Notes under the pieces: generated by a model
Told to the model about the DNA's origin: nothing
What the model saw: the letters and a program-made list of their open reading frames with translations, nothing else
Database searches by the model: none
Part shown: in pieces, positions 30,918 to 40,450 of the stretch
Numbering within the stretch: the first letter of the stretch is position 1
Layout of the letters: each line of letters starts with the position of its first letter
Assembly: GCA_963834365.1 (NCBI GenBank)
Contig: CAWIBS010000029.1
Coordinates: 310,001 to 374,000 of the forward strand
Direction: 5' to 3'
Source: CAWJAP01 sp963834365
Lineage (GTDB): Bacteria; Acidobacteriota; Vicinamibacteria; Vicinamibacterales; Vicinamibacteraceae
DNA: 64,000 nt
Made by a program: the position numbers and the translations under genes

Positions 30918-31415
30918 CTATCGGCGCTGGGCAACGGCACGCACCGACGGGCGATGCGCGAAGTCCCCGACGACGGGATGGGCGACCGATGCGAAGTCCG
31001 CGTAGCGCATCCGCAGCGCGTCGGTGTGGGTGCCCGCGTTGAAGGTGATCTGCTCATCGTTGGCCAGCATCGCGTCAACGAAGACGCGCTGGCCGTAGAG
31101 CGGGCCGAGCGGCGGCATCGCGCCCCGGTCGCAGCCGGGATACAACTTCTCGAACTCCGACTCTTCGGCGAGGCGGACATTGCGGGAACCGGTCAAGGCG
31201 CGCAACCGATCGACATCGATGGCGAGATGCGCCGGCAGCACCGCCTGGATGGGTTCGCCATCCGCGATACACACGACGGTCTTGGCCCATTCGGCGCCGG
31301 GTATGTGGGTGAGGGCCGCGTCCTCCTGTGCGGTGAACGCGAGCGGATGCGGGATGGTGTCGAATGGAATGCCCTGGCTCGTCAGGAACTGCGCAATCGA
31401 CGGGACGATCGCCAT
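30918..31415 (-). CDS. YbaK/ProX-type aminoacyl-tRNA deacylase domain protein
   Basis: 165 residues from ATG 31415. The YbaK/prolyl-tRNA-editing fold is visible as FDTIPHPLAFTAQEDAALTH, KTVVCIADGEPIQAVLPAHL, the glycine-rich loop GAMPPLGPLYGQRVFVD and AGTHTDALRMRYADF. Stand-alone family members hydrolyse mischarged aminoacyl-tRNAs. Which amino acid is edited cannot be decided from sequence alone. The 5' region (CCTCGAGGAGGGCACC on the minus strand) holds a good ribosome site. Confidence 0.87.
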   Translation of the reverse strand: MAIVPSIAQFLTSQGIPFDTIPHPLAFTAQEDAALTHIPGAEWAKTVVCIADGEPIQAVLPAHLAIDVDRLRALTGSRNVRLAEESEFEKLYPGCDRGAMPPLGPLYGQRVFVDAMLANDEQITFNAGTHTDALRMRYADFASVAHPVVGDFAHRPSVRAVAQRR

Positions 31416-31525
31416 GGTGCCCTCCTCGAGGTTCGATGGACGCCACGCCAGCAGCGGGATGGTGATTCTAGCACCCCCCGCGCGTTTGGTCGCGCTCGCT
31501 GCAGTCGCGCTACACTGCCACGCCC

Positions 31526-33040
31526 ATGGACGTGGCGCAGCCCCGCGAGCAGATCTCCGAAGCCGAGGCGCGCTTCGAGCACGTGCGCCGCTCGGCCGGA
31601 TTCCTGCTCGCCCCGGCCGCGTTCCTGACAGTCTGGTTTGCGCCGCTCGGCCTTGGCGCACCGGCGCACCGGCTTGCCGCCATTGCTGCCGCGGTCATCA
31701 TCCTGTGGGTCTGCGAATCGCTGCCGATGGCGATCACGGCGGTGCTGGGGCCGGTGCTGGCCGTCCTGCTCCAGGTCGCTCCGGCGCGCCAGGTGTTTGC
31801 GCCGTTCGCGGATCCCATCGTCTTCCTGTTCATCGGCGGCTTCATGATCGCGGAGGCGATGTTCGTCCATCGACTCGACCGGCGCGTCGCCTACACCGCG
31901 CTGTCGTCGCCGCTCGTCGGGTCGAGCGCCGTGCGGGCGCTGGTGGTCTACGGCGCCGTCACCACCGCCATCTCGATGTGGATCAGCAATGTCGCGACGA
32001 CCGCGATGATGTTCCCGATCGGGCTGGCGATCGCCGCCCAACTCACCGGGCCGGGTGTGGCATCGCCGCAGGCACGGCGGTTTGCGCTGGCGATGATGCT
32101 GATGACGTCGTTCGGCGCGTCCGTCGGCGGACTCGCCACTCCGGTGGGCACTCCGCCGAACCTGATCGGCATGGGCCTGATCGAACGCGTGGCGCATCGA
32201 GAGATCGATTTCGTCCAGTGGGTCGCGCTGGGTCTCCCGGCGACCGTGCTGCTCTTCGGATTCCTCGCCACGTTGTTCGCCTGGACGTCGGCAAGGGGTC
32301 TCGCGCTCGCGCCGGGAGGTGTCGAGAGCATCCGAACGGAATTGCGGGCGCTCGGTCCCCTCGGTCGGGGCGAGCGAAACGTGCTGCTGGCGTTCGCACT
32401 GACCGTGCTGTTCTGGGTGATGCCCGGTCTGTTGGCGCTCGCCGGCCTGGGGCAGTCGCCAATCGCCCGCACGCTCGAGGCATCCGTGCCGGAAGCCGTG
32501 GCAGCGCTGCTCGGGGCGACGCTGCTGTTCGTGCTGCCCGTGGACTGGGCGCGCCGTCGTTTCACGCTCACCTGGGAACAGGCCTCCCGGATCGAATGGG
32601 GCATCATCCTGCTCTACGGCGGCGGACTCTCCCTCGGTGAGCTCGCGTTCTCGACGGGTCTGGCCAGAGCTTTCGGCGAGGCGCTCACCGCATGGTCGCC
32701 GGCGCCGTCGAGCTTCAGCTTCACCGTGTTGTTCACGCTGGTGGCGATCGTGCTGTCCGAGACGACATCGAACACGGCGTCGGCGAACATGATCGTGCCG
32801 ATTGCGATCGCCGTGCCGCAGGCCGCGGGGATCGACCCGCTGGCCCCGGCACTGGCGGCGACGCTCGGCGCCAGCATGGGTTTCATGATGCCGATCTCGA
32901 CACCGCCCAATGCCGTGGTCTACAGCTCGGGGCTCATCCCCCTCACGGCGATGATGCGGTTCGGGATCCTGCTCGATATCGTCGGGTTCTTCGTCATCGT
33001 GAGCCTCGTCACCCTGCTCGTGCCGATCGTCTTCGGGTAG
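31526..33040 (+). CDS. DASS (SLC13) family sodium/anion symporter
   Basis: Integral membrane transporter of 504 residues with about 11-12 hydrophobic segments. The two re-entrant Ser-Asn-Thr-type motifs of the DASS family are present: ISNVATTAMMFPIG near residue 153 and SETTSNTASANMIVPIAIA near residue 412, as well as GGLATPVGTPPNLI and the GFMMPISTPPNA hairpin. Family members take up dicarboxylates, citrate, sulphate or phosphate with Na+; the substrate here is not fixed by the sequence. ATG 31526 is at the top of a hydrophilic N-terminus. Convergent with the permease gene. Confidence 0.92.
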   Translation: MDVAQPREQISEAEARFEHVRRSAGFLLAPAAFLTVWFAPLGLGAPAHRLAAIAAAVIILWVCESLPMAITAVLGPVLAVLLQVAPARQVFAPFADPIVFLFIGGFMIAEAMFVHRLDRRVAYTALSSPLVGSSAVRALVVYGAVTTAISMWISNVATTAMMFPIGLAIAAQLTGPGVASPQARRFALAMMLMTSFGASVGGLATPVGTPPNLIGMGLIERVAHREIDFVQWVALGLPATVLLFGFLATLFAWTSARGLALAPGGVESIRTELRALGPLGRGERNVLLAFALTVLFWVMPGLLALAGLGQSPIARTLEASVPEAVAALLGATLLFVLPVDWARRRFTLTWEQASRIEWGIILLYGGGLSLGELAFSTGLARAFGEALTAWSPAPSSFSFTVLFTLVAIVLSETTSNTASANMIVPIAIAVPQAAGIDPLAPALAATLGASMGFMMPISTPPNAVVYSSGLIPLTAMMRFGILLDIVGFFVIVSLVTLLVPIVFG

Positions 33041-33083
33041 CCGTCGGCGGGCTCACGCCTGCACAAAAGCCGTGGTGGGCTGT

Positions 33084-35504
33084 TCAGTCGGCCCTCAATG
33101 CGATCAGCGGATCGACGCGCGCGGCGCGCCTCGCCGGGATGACGCACGCAGCCACCGTCACCGCCGACAGGATCGCGACGATCGAGACGAAGGTCACCGG
33201 GTCGACCGGATTCATCTGGACCAGCAGGCTCTCGAGCAGCTGACTGACACCGTAGCCGCCCGCCAGTCCCAGCGCGAGACCGATCGTCAGCTGCAGCAAC
33301 CCGCCGCGCAGCACACCGAACGCCACCGTCCGCGACGGCGCGCCGAGCGCCATCCGGATGCCGATCTCCTGCCGTCGCTGGCTCACCGCATACGCCATCA
33401 CCGCATAGATGCCCACCGAAGAGAGCACCAGGGCGATCAACGCGAACAGCACGAACATCGTGCCGAAGACGCGATAGGGCCACCGGGTCTGCGCCAGCAG
33501 AGCATCGAACGTCTGGATGTCGTAGACCGGCAGGTCGGGATCGATCGCCTGAACCGCTCGACGCAGCGGCGTGGACAACGCCGACGGCTCCTCGCGTCCG
33601 CGCGCGATGATCGTCACGTAACTGGCTGGCTCCAGCCGATACGGGAGATAGACGACCGCTTCCGGCTCGATCGACTGGATGTCGCCCTGGCGGACCGTCG
33701 GACTGATGCCGACGATCGTCGCCCAGATTCCCGGGTCGCGGTCGCTGACGCGCAGGCGCACGCGCCGCCCCAGGACATCGCCGGTCGGGAAGAATCGCGA
33801 CACGAACCGCGCGTTCACGATCGCCGTCTCGGCGCCCGCGGTCCCGTCGCGAACGGTGAAGTCGCGTCCGTCCCGCATCGACAGCCCAACCGTCTCGAAG
33901 TAGCGATCCCCGACCAGAATCGTCGTCACGGAGGGGCGGTCCTCGACCCTGGCCACGGGCCTGCCGTCGATCTCGAGCGGCCGCCGCATGCCGCCCTCGA
34001 GCGGCGCTTGCGAGGCGTAGGTCACCGACTGCGTGCCGGGGATTGCCGACAGTGCCGATGACAGCCGGGTGTGGAACAACCGGCGCGCGTCCGCATCCGG
34101 ATATCGCCGATCCGGGAGGTTGAGACGCATGGTGAGCATCCGCGCACCATCGAGCCCGGGATCGAAGCTGTACAGCTTCAGAAAGCTGCGCACCATCAGC
34201 CCCGCGCCGGTGAGCAGCACCAGCGTCAGCGCGATCTGGAACACCACCATCACGGACGTGAACCGGCGCGCGCGCACGCCGCCCGACTGGCCCCGTCCCC
34301 CTTGCTTCAGCACGTCATGGACGCTCGTCCGCGACACCTGCAGCGCCGGCGCGATGCCGAAGATGATTCCCGTCCCGACGCACACGGCCGCCAGAAACCC
34401 GAAGACCATCCAATCCATCGAGAACGTGATCCAGTAAGGCTTGCCGACGTCTGCCACGGCGCGATCGAACAGCCGCACGCCGATGCTGGCCAGTGCCAGG
34501 CCCAGCACGCCGCCGATCGACGCGAGCAGCACGCTCTCGGCGAGCAGCTGCACCACGATGCGCAAGCGGCTCGCGCCGAGCGCGACACGAACGGCCACCT
34601 CTCGCATGCGGTTCACCGAGCGTGACAGCAGCAGGTTGGCGACGTTGGCGCAGGCGATGAGCAGGACGAATCCGACCGCGCCCATCAGGCTCAGGAAGAC
34701 CAGCCGGATTCGCCCGCCGTTGAACCGCTCGTTGAACGTGCGCACCGCGACCCCCAGGTCCTTGTTCGTGTCCGGATACTGCCGCGCGAGGCGTTGGGCA
34801 ATCCCGGCGAGCTCCGCTTCCGCCTGGGCCTGTGACGCGCCGGGCTTCAAGCGCCCGAACACCTGGTGCCGGCGCGTGTCACGCTTCTCGTCGCCGTCGC
34901 GCGGCACCAGCGGCTGCCACATGTCCGAGTTCGTGGGGAACTTCATTCCCTCGGGCATGACGCCCACCACGGTCGTCGGCACTTCGTTGATGCGGATGAC
35001 GCGCCCGACGATATTGGCGTCGCTCCCGTAGCGGTCGCGCCAGATGCCGTAGCCGAGGATGACGACGGGCTCGGCGCCCTTGCGGTCCTCATCGGGTGCG
35101 AAGTCGCGGCCGCGCAGCGGGGCCTGGCGCAGCAGGCGGAACGTATTCGCCGAGATGTAGGTGCCGCGGATCCGTTCCGGCAATCGTCCCGTCTCGCTGA
35201 CGTTCATCGCGCCGCCAGACCACGCACCCAGCTCCTCGAACGCCCGCGCGCCTTGCCGCCAGTCCTGCCAGTCGAGGCGCGAAACCCCCATCCCGTCCTG
35301 GTCTGTGAGGCGTTCGGTCTCGATGTGCAGGATGCGATCGGCGTCGGGGAAGGGGAGGCCGCGTATGAGCACGCCGTTGACGATCGTGAAGACCGTCGTG
35401 TTGACGCCGAGGCCGAGGGCCAGCGCGCCGATGGCGGCGGCGCTGAACCAGCGATCCTTCCAGAGCATGCGACACGCGAACCGGAGGTCGGACGGCAGAG
35501 TCAT
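33084..35504 (-). CDS. ADOP-type ABC transporter permease (MacB/FtsX domains)
   Basis: 806 residues from ATG 35504 (MTLPSDLRFACRMLWKDRWF). An N-terminal helix (SAAAIGALALGLGVNTTVFT), a MacB periplasmic domain, three FtsX-type helices (FLSLMGAVGFVLLIACANVANLLLS), a second periplasmic domain and a C-terminal FtsX unit (AYAVSQRRQEIGIRMALGAP) are present. This double layout is the ADOP family, massively expanded in Acidobacteriota; it acts with a MacB-like ATPase encoded elsewhere to move lipids, peptides or drugs across the inner membrane. No ATPase is adjacent. The frame also opens upstream to 35570 but that extension is Ala-rich and unlikely. Confidence 0.92.
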   Translation of the reverse strand: MTLPSDLRFACRMLWKDRWFSAAAIGALALGLGVNTTVFTIVNGVLIRGLPFPDADRILHIETERLTDQDGMGVSRLDWQDWRQGARAFEELGAWSGGAMNVSETGRLPERIRGTYISANTFRLLRQAPLRGRDFAPDEDRKGAEPVVILGYGIWRDRYGSDANIVGRVIRINEVPTTVVGVMPEGMKFPTNSDMWQPLVPRDGDEKRDTRRHQVFGRLKPGASQAQAEAELAGIAQRLARQYPDTNKDLGVAVRTFNERFNGGRIRLVFLSLMGAVGFVLLIACANVANLLLSRSVNRMREVAVRVALGASRLRIVVQLLAESVLLASIGGVLGLALASIGVRLFDRAVADVGKPYWITFSMDWMVFGFLAAVCVGTGIIFGIAPALQVSRTSVHDVLKQGGRGQSGGVRARRFTSVMVVFQIALTLVLLTGAGLMVRSFLKLYSFDPGLDGARMLTMRLNLPDRRYPDADARRLFHTRLSSALSAIPGTQSVTYASQAPLEGGMRRPLEIDGRPVARVEDRPSVTTILVGDRYFETVGLSMRDGRDFTVRDGTAGAETAIVNARFVSRFFPTGDVLGRRVRLRVSDRDPGIWATIVGISPTVRQGDIQSIEPEAVVYLPYRLEPASYVTIIARGREEPSALSTPLRRAVQAIDPDLPVYDIQTFDALLAQTRWPYRVFGTMFVLFALIALVLSSVGIYAVMAYAVSQRRQEIGIRMALGAPSRTVAFGVLRGGLLQLTIGLALGLAGGYGVSQLLESLLVQMNPVDPVTFVSIVAILSAVTVAACVIPARRAARVDPLIALRAD

Positions 35505-35770
35505 GGTGGCGCTCTCGGGGACGCGGGCCGGCGCTGCAGCGGATGCGCAGCCTGCGGCCAGTGGGTACAACGCGGCCGGAAGGGTCGCGGTTAACTGACG
35601 TGGGGCGGTGTGCCGCAGTTCCGCCGATGGACTCCGGGCCGGGGTTGCGAGCGCTCATGGAACGCCCGCGGCTGAACACCGCTGACGCCCGTGCTACCCT
35701 GAGTGAGCCAGTGCCCCGTTGCCGAGTTGCAGAACTGTGCAGGGCTTCGCGGCCCGCCCAGCTGCTGATG

Positions 35771-37076
35771 ATGTCGATGCGGATTCGCCGTGCCGTCCTG
35801 ATCGCGCTCCTTGCCGGCCTCGTGCCGATCACGCCCTCCGTGTCACCCGTGGAGGCGCAGAGCATCAACTGCACGATCCCCGGCAAGAACCAGTACGTGC
35901 GGGACGTGCTGTTCGACTATTACTACTGGTACCGACAGCTGCCGTCCACGAACCCCGCGACCTTCGGCTCGCCCGAGGAGTACCCTCGAGGCGGTGCGCT
36001 ACCGGGACCTCGATCGCACGTTCAGCTACATCGCGAACCGGCTCGAGGAAGAAGCATTGCTGTCGAGCTCGCAGTTCGTCGGCCTGGGGATCTCGACCCG
36101 GTTCGATGGCGAGGAGATGCGGATCTCACAGGTGTTTCCCGGAAGCCCGGCGTCCGAGGCCGGGCTGGCGCGCGGCGACCGTATCACGAGCATCAACGGA
36201 CGCAGCGTGACCGATCTCTCACAGAGCGGCCAGATCGGATCGGCCTTCGGGCCTTCAGAGGACGGCCTGGTCATCGAGCTGAGCTGGCGGGGACGCGAGG
36301 GCAACGAGCGTTCAGGTCGGCTGGTGAAGCGCGCGGTCACCATACCGACCGTCGATCTGACGCGCCTGTACGACGTGGATGGCCGCCGGGTTGGTTACAT
36401 CTTCTTCCGGAACTTCGTCGAACCGTCGATCGGCGCGCTCGACGCGGCGTTCATGCAGCTGCGCGAGGCCGGCGCGACCGAGCTCGTCCTCGACCTGCGT
36501 TACAACGGCGGCGGTCTGGTGGACGTCGCGCAACATCTGGCGAGCCTCATTGGTGGCCAGCGGACCGAGGGGCGCGTCTTCGCCGCCTACACGCACAACG
36601 ATCGTCATCCCGAACTGAATCGCACCATGCGCTTCGAGCGGAAGTCCAACGCAATGGAGCTCGAACGGCTCGTCGTGATCACGACCAGGGCGTCAGCGTC
36701 GGCGAGCGAGCTCGTGATCAACGCCCTGAGACCTTTCATGCCCGTCGTGATCGTCGGCGACACGACGTACGGCAAGCCGGTCGGTCAGTTGGGCTTCCCG
36801 TTCTGTGACAAGGTGCTGCGGCCGGTCTCGTTCATCCTGCGGAACGCCAACAATCAAGCCGACTTCTTCAACGGCTTCGAGCCGGACTGCCGCGCGGCCG
36901 ACGATCTCGATCACGAATTCGGCAGTGTGTCCGAGCCGTCGCTGGCCGAGTCGCTGGCGTACCTCCGGACGGGCTCCTGCACCTCGCCTGCGGCCACGGC
37001 GGCCGCCAAGCGGCTGGCCCCCAGGCGCGCCGTCCTGCCCGACGATGGGTGGCAGCTCACCCTCGGCGCGCACTGA
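35771..37076 (+). CDS. S41 family C-terminal processing-type serine protease, frameshifted
   Basis: Exported S41 peptidase. ATG 35771 (other Met codons at 35768, 35777) gives a signal peptide MSMRIRRAVLIALLAGLVP then SVEAQS. The frame runs to SPEEY and then needs one C removed from CCC at 35983-35985; the +1 frame continues LEAVRYRDLDRTFSYIANRL. A PDZ domain follows (GSPASEAGLARGDRITSING) and then the S41 core with LVLDLRYNGGGLVDVA and the catalytic serine region TTRASASASELVINALRP, with TTYGKPVGQLGF downstream. The protein is about 435 residues when joined. Substrates unknown. Confidence 0.9.
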
Positions 37077-37185
37077 AAACCCTCGCCATTCCGGCGATCC
37101 GGAACGACTTCCGCTGGCATCCGTCTAGAGATAGAGGAGCCCCGGGACCAGGATCTTCCCGGTGCAGCGCGAAGGAGTTACGCAC

Positions 37186-37533
37186 ATGCACGTTGAGGAA
37201 CAACATCTGGGCGACGTCGCGCTGGTGACCGTCAACGGACGACTGACCGGATCCGAGCCACTCGGAGTCCTGCACGACAAGGTGAACAGCCTCTTGTACC
37301 AGGGGAAGAAGAACATCGTCATCGACCTGGCCAGGCTGGGCTATATGGACAGCGCCGGGCTCGGTGAGCTGATTTCCTGTGTGACGTTCACCGCGCGGCA
37401 AGGTGGCCATCTCGCGCTCGCGGGTGTCACCTCGAGAACCCGTGATTTGCTGGTCGTCACGAAGCTGCTCACCGTGTTCGACTGCTACGACACCCGCGAC
37501 GAGGCGGTCCGGAGCCTCGAGCGGCGCCACTGA
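37186..37533 (+). CDS. STAS-domain anti-sigma factor antagonist
   Basis: 115 residues, single STAS domain of the SpoIIAA/RsbV class. The phosphorylatable serine lies in YMDSAGLGELISCV near residue 62, and the opening strand is DVALVTVNGRLTG. ATG 37186 follows GAAGGAG at eight bases, so the start is secure; an upstream GTG at 37162 was rejected. Family members free a sigma factor from its anti-sigma kinase when unphosphorylated, or sit in stressosomes; no partner gene is adjacent. Confidence 0.94.
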   Translation: MHVEEQHLGDVALVTVNGRLTGSEPLGVLHDKVNSLLYQGKKNIVIDLARLGYMDSAGLGELISCVTFTARQGGHLALAGVTSRTRDLLVVTKLLTVFDCYDTRDEAVRSLERRH

Positions 37534-37592
37534 GCGCCACGCGCCAGTCCCGGACGCTCTCGTAACGCCGGGGCGTGGCGCGCCCCTCTCAC

Positions 37593-37617
37593 ACCCGAGG
37601 GCTTCTTCCTCGGGTTT
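37593..37617. terminator. Bidirectional terminator between the STAS and zinc-ribbon genes
   Basis: ACCCGAGG (37593-37600) pairs with CCTCGGGT (37608-37615) around a 7-base loop, with TTT on the plus side. It lies between convergent stops (37533 and 37617), so it can serve both genes. Confidence 0.65.
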
Positions 37618-38039
37618 CAGAACTTGAACAAGTCATCGAAGGCGGATCGCGCGCTCGCGGCCGGCGCCGATCCGGTCTGACGCTCGACGCGCACGCGCGG
37701 CTCGAACAGCGTGCAGTCGTTCGACCCGTCCTTGACGGCGACGCGAGCGGTGATGGCCTGCATGCATTCGAAGCGGGCGCCGGGATCGAAGAAGCTGCAC
37801 TGGACGCAGGAGCGCAGCGCCACCCCGCAGCCCTCACAGGTAGCCGCGCCACTGGTCGCGCCGCCGGCGTAGGGGCGACCACAGCGCGCGCAGCGCATCG
37901 CTTCCACGAAGCCGGGAAAGTTGGGCGCGCGCATCTCCCGCGGCCGCTCGTCACGGGGCCGGTCGGCCGGCTTGCGATCGCTGCGCTGGCCGCGGTCGTC
38001 GTCCTGATACCCCCGCTGGCGGTACTTGCGTTCGCTCAT
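37617..38039 (-). CDS. Zinc-ribbon protein of unknown function
   Basis: ATG 38039; 140 residues. A disordered, Arg/Asp-rich N-terminus (MSERKYRQRGYQDDDRGQRS) leads to a cysteine-rich core: MRCARCGRPYAG, ATCEGCGVAL and LRSCVQCSFFDPGARFECMQ, in all eight cysteines in CxxC-like pairs, which suggests two zinc knuckles. The C-terminus ends in a short acidic/hydrophobic tail (SAFDDLFKF). Similar small zinc-ribbon proteins occur in Acidobacteriota; no role is known to me. It is divergent from the FAD-dependent reductase gene with only 32 bases between starts. Confidence 0.75.
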   Translation of the reverse strand: MSERKYRQRGYQDDDRGQRSDRKPADRPRDERPREMRAPNFPGFVEAMRCARCGRPYAGGATSGAATCEGCGVALRSCVQCSFFDPGARFECMQAITARVAVKDGSNDCTLFEPRVRVERQTGSAPAASARSAFDDLFKF

Positions 38040-38071
38040 CGGTACGCTCCTGCGAGAATCCAGCGACGAGC

Positions 38072-39331
38072 ATGACACAATCGGCGGCGGCCGGCGATGC
38101 GGCCGCCGGCCATGCCATGACGTCCACGCTGCCCGCTCCGGCGTTTCCGCCCGCATCGCTCCGCGATCGCGACTGGGAGGTCGTGATCGTCGGGGCAGGG
38201 CCTGCCGGCGCCGCGGCGGCCCTCGTGCTGGCCCGGCGCGGGCGGCGCGTGCTGCTCGTGGATCGGGAACGCTTTCCGCGTGACAAGGTGTGTGGGGATG
38301 CGCTGATTCCGGATGCCCTGCGTGCACTCGAACGGCTCGGATTGATCGACGGCGTGCGCGCGCTGGGTCACGCCGCGACGACGCTCTCGCTCTACAGTTC
38401 GGCGCGGGAGCGCCTCGACGTGCCGAGCGCCTTCATCACCCTGTCCCGGCGTGTGTTCGACCACTTCCTCGTGCGCCAGGCGGTCGAGGCGGGAGCGACG
38501 TTTCACCACGGACACGTCGGCCTGGTCGATGCCGATCGTGGCGGCACGCTGCGCCTCGCCCCGCGCGGCGCTGGCACGGAAGTCGTTGCGCGCGCGGGCC
38601 TCATTGCCACCGGCGCGCGCGTCGAGCTTCTCGGGCGCCACGGCCTCGTGTCACGGCCGTATGCGAACGGCATGGCGCTGCGCTGCTACGTCCGCTCCAC
38701 GTCGCGGATCGACGAGCTCGTCGTCTCCTACGATCGCGAGATCGCACCGGGCTATGCGTGGATCTTTCCGCTCGGCGGCGGCCTCTACAACGTCGGCTGC
38801 GGGACGACCGTCACCGACGGCCGCCGGATGAACCTGCGCCGCGACTTCGCCGCGTTCGTCGAGCGGTTTCCACTGGCCCGCGCCCTCATGGCGCACGCGT
38901 CCGACGTGACGGCGCTCGAGGGCGCGCGGCTGCGATGCGGGCTGACCGGCACCGCGCCGATCGGTCCGGGCCGCACGCTGGCCATCGGTGAATCGATCGG
39001 CACCACGTTTCCGCTCACGGGCGAAGGGATTGGCAAGGCGATCGAGACCGGCGTGCTCGCGGCCGAGACGCTCGACGAGGCGCTCGGATCCGCAGGCGAC
39101 GCGGTGCTGACGCGGTACTGCCAGCGGCTCGAGTGCGAGCTCCGACCGCGGTATCGCGGCTACGCGCTCGCCGAGCGCTGGCTGGCGTGGCCGCGCGTCG
39201 GCGACCTGGTGTTCAGGCGCGCGCGCCGCAGCCCGTACCTGCAGCGCGCGATCGCCGGCATTCTCGAGGAGCGTGTCGATCCACGTGCGGTGTTCTCGCT
39301 CGGCGGACTGGTACGCTCGTGGGTGGATTGA
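38072..39331 (+). CDS. FAD-dependent oxidoreductase of the geranylgeranyl reductase family
   Basis: 419 residues. The dinucleotide-binding loop VVIVGAGPAGAAAALVLARR follows a short flexible N-terminus; RERFPRDKVCGDALIPDALR is the characteristic geranylgeranyl-reductase-like block after the first beta-alpha unit. Also visible are IATGARVELLG, YAWIFPLGGGLYNVGCGTTV and the flavin-binding GESIGTTFPLTGEGIGKAIE. Such enzymes reduce prenyl chains of lipids, quinones or chlorophyll precursors, or hydroxylate aromatic substrates; the exact substrate is not clear. ATG 38072 is preceded by CGAG only, so the start could also be the later Met at residue 16. Confidence 0.9.
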   Translation: MTQSAAAGDAAAGHAMTSTLPAPAFPPASLRDRDWEVVIVGAGPAGAAAALVLARRGRRVLLVDRERFPRDKVCGDALIPDALRALERLGLIDGVRALGHAATTLSLYSSARERLDVPSAFITLSRRVFDHFLVRQAVEAGATFHHGHVGLVDADRGGTLRLAPRGAGTEVVARAGLIATGARVELLGRHGLVSRPYANGMALRCYVRSTSRIDELVVSYDREIAPGYAWIFPLGGGLYNVGCGTTVTDGRRMNLRRDFAAFVERFPLARALMAHASDVTALEGARLRCGLTGTAPIGPGRTLAIGESIGTTFPLTGEGIGKAIETGVLAAETLDEALGSAGDAVLTRYCQRLECELRPRYRGYALAERWLAWPRVGDLVFRRARRSPYLQRAIAGILEERVDPRAVFSLGGLVRSWVD

Positions 39332-39425
39332 GCCGCGCCAGCCGGCCGCCGTGCGCGGTTTGCCTGCCGGCTGGCGTATGCTACTGCACGATCGACGCGC
39401 CCAGCGCGCCGGCCACGGAGGGTCG

Positions 39426-39614
39426 ATGAAAGACAAGCAGTCGTTCGTCATCGAGATGGAGCCGTCCAAGGCCCAGTTCCTCGAGGAGATGGCCCGCACG
39501 CACGGACTGCCCGACCTGGGCAAGGCCATGCGGTGTCTCATCGACTACGCGCGAGAGCACCCCGAGGCCCACGACGCCATCTTCGACGAGGTCCACTGCG
39601 TCGACTGCGGATAG
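39426..39614 (+). CDS. Small conserved-looking protein ending in CVDCG
   Basis: ATG 39426 (after GGAGGGTCG) gives 62 residues. The protein is rich in charged residues (MKDKQSFVIEMEPSKAQFLE) and ends HCVDCG, a CxxC pair that could bind zinc or form a disulphide. The composition resembles small ribbon-helix-helix-like or ion-binding proteins, but no family is recognised. It is followed after eight bases by a membrane protein gene, so they may be co-translated. Confidence 0.7.
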   Translation: MKDKQSFVIEMEPSKAQFLEEMARTHGLPDLGKAMRCLIDYAREHPEAHDAIFDEVHCVDCG

Positions 39615-39621
39615 CCGTCTC

Positions 39622-40332
39622 GTGCACCAGATTCCCGTCGAATTCGCCAGCCAGCGCCCGATCCGGACCCGCAACAAGCTCTATTACAGGGTCCTCCACT
39701 GGCCGATCTGGATCTTCGTCTTCTTCATCGCGCCGGGCCCGCTGACCTTCGATCTGTTCGAAGGCGGCTTCGACCGCCGGATGGTGGCCTGGCTCGGGCT
39801 GGTGCTGGCGGGAACGGGCTTCTGGGCGCTGCGCGGGCGCCTGCCGGGCGTCGAGCCCGCGCCTTACATCATCAGGTTCACCGAGGATCGCCCCAACCCG
39901 CTGTACCGGCGGATCTGCTACACCGTGGCGTGGGGCGCAGCCGTGACCTTCGCCGTGCTGAACATCGCGGGCCTGACGGGCGCCATCCTGACCGGTCGCT
40001 GGGCGCTCGAGGAGATCTACCGCTACGGCTATTTCCCGCTTGCCGGGGGCATCTGGCTGGCTGGCGCCATGGGGTGGCTGCCGCGCGTCAAACGGTCCAC
40101 GGCTGGCGAGGGCCACGAGCGCCGTTACTTCTACGGCACCGTCTGGGCGGTGGCGACCGCACAGCCCGTGCTATGGGTCCTGTATCTGATCCTCCCGCGC
40201 ACGCGCACGAGCGACGTCATCGAGCTCGTCGCGTTCGTCGGCGTCCTGGCCTTCATGGGACGACTTGCCGTACGCGGCCGCCTGCCGAGGACACGACCGA
40301 TCGTGCCTGGCGAGTTGGCCGCGCTCGATTGA
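39622..40332 (+). CDS. Integral membrane protein of unknown function
   Basis: 236 residues from GTG 39622. Six or so hydrophobic segments are visible: WPIWIFVFFIAPGPLTFDLF, MVAWLGLVLAGTGFWALRG, AAVTFAVLNIAGLTGAIL, YFPLAGGIWLAGAMGWLP, VWAVATAQPVLWVLYLIL and VIELVAFVGVLAFMGRLAVR. Loops are Arg-rich. No motif identifies a family. The preceding 62-residue gene is eight bases upstream. Downstream lies a pyrimidine-rich repeat tract and a methyltransferase gene. Confidence 0.75.
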   Translation: MHQIPVEFASQRPIRTRNKLYYRVLHWPIWIFVFFIAPGPLTFDLFEGGFDRRMVAWLGLVLAGTGFWALRGRLPGVEPAPYIIRFTEDRPNPLYRRICYTVAWGAAVTFAVLNIAGLTGAILTGRWALEEIYRYGYFPLAGGIWLAGAMGWLPRVKRSTAGEGHERRYFYGTVWAVATAQPVLWVLYLILPRTRTSDVIELVAFVGVLAFMGRLAVRGRLPRTRPIVPGELAALD

Positions 40333-40337
40333 CACAT

Positions 40338-40447
40338 CCTCTTCTTCTTCTTCTTCTTACTTCTTACTCTTCTCCTACTTCCTCCGTCTTACTTCGTCCT
40401 TCCGTCTTTCACTTCGTACTTCGTCCCTCGTACTTTGTACTTCTTGT
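40338..40447. repeat. Pyrimidine-rich low-complexity tract (CTTCTT/ACTTCGT words)
   Basis: About 110 bases of nearly pure C/T on the plus strand with recurrent words CTTCTTCTT, TTACTTCTTACT, TTACTTCGTCC, TTCACTTCGT and ACTTCGTCCCTCGT. It separates the membrane protein gene from the methyltransferase gene, and the latter's probable TTG start (40451) follows it directly. Confidence 0.7.
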
Positions 40448-40450
40448 AAG

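Noticed and set aside
40265..40450. Methyltransferase 1 starting at 40265
   Set aside because: The upstream codons overlap the membrane protein gene and translate the pyrimidine tract; TTG 40451 gives a sensible N-terminus.
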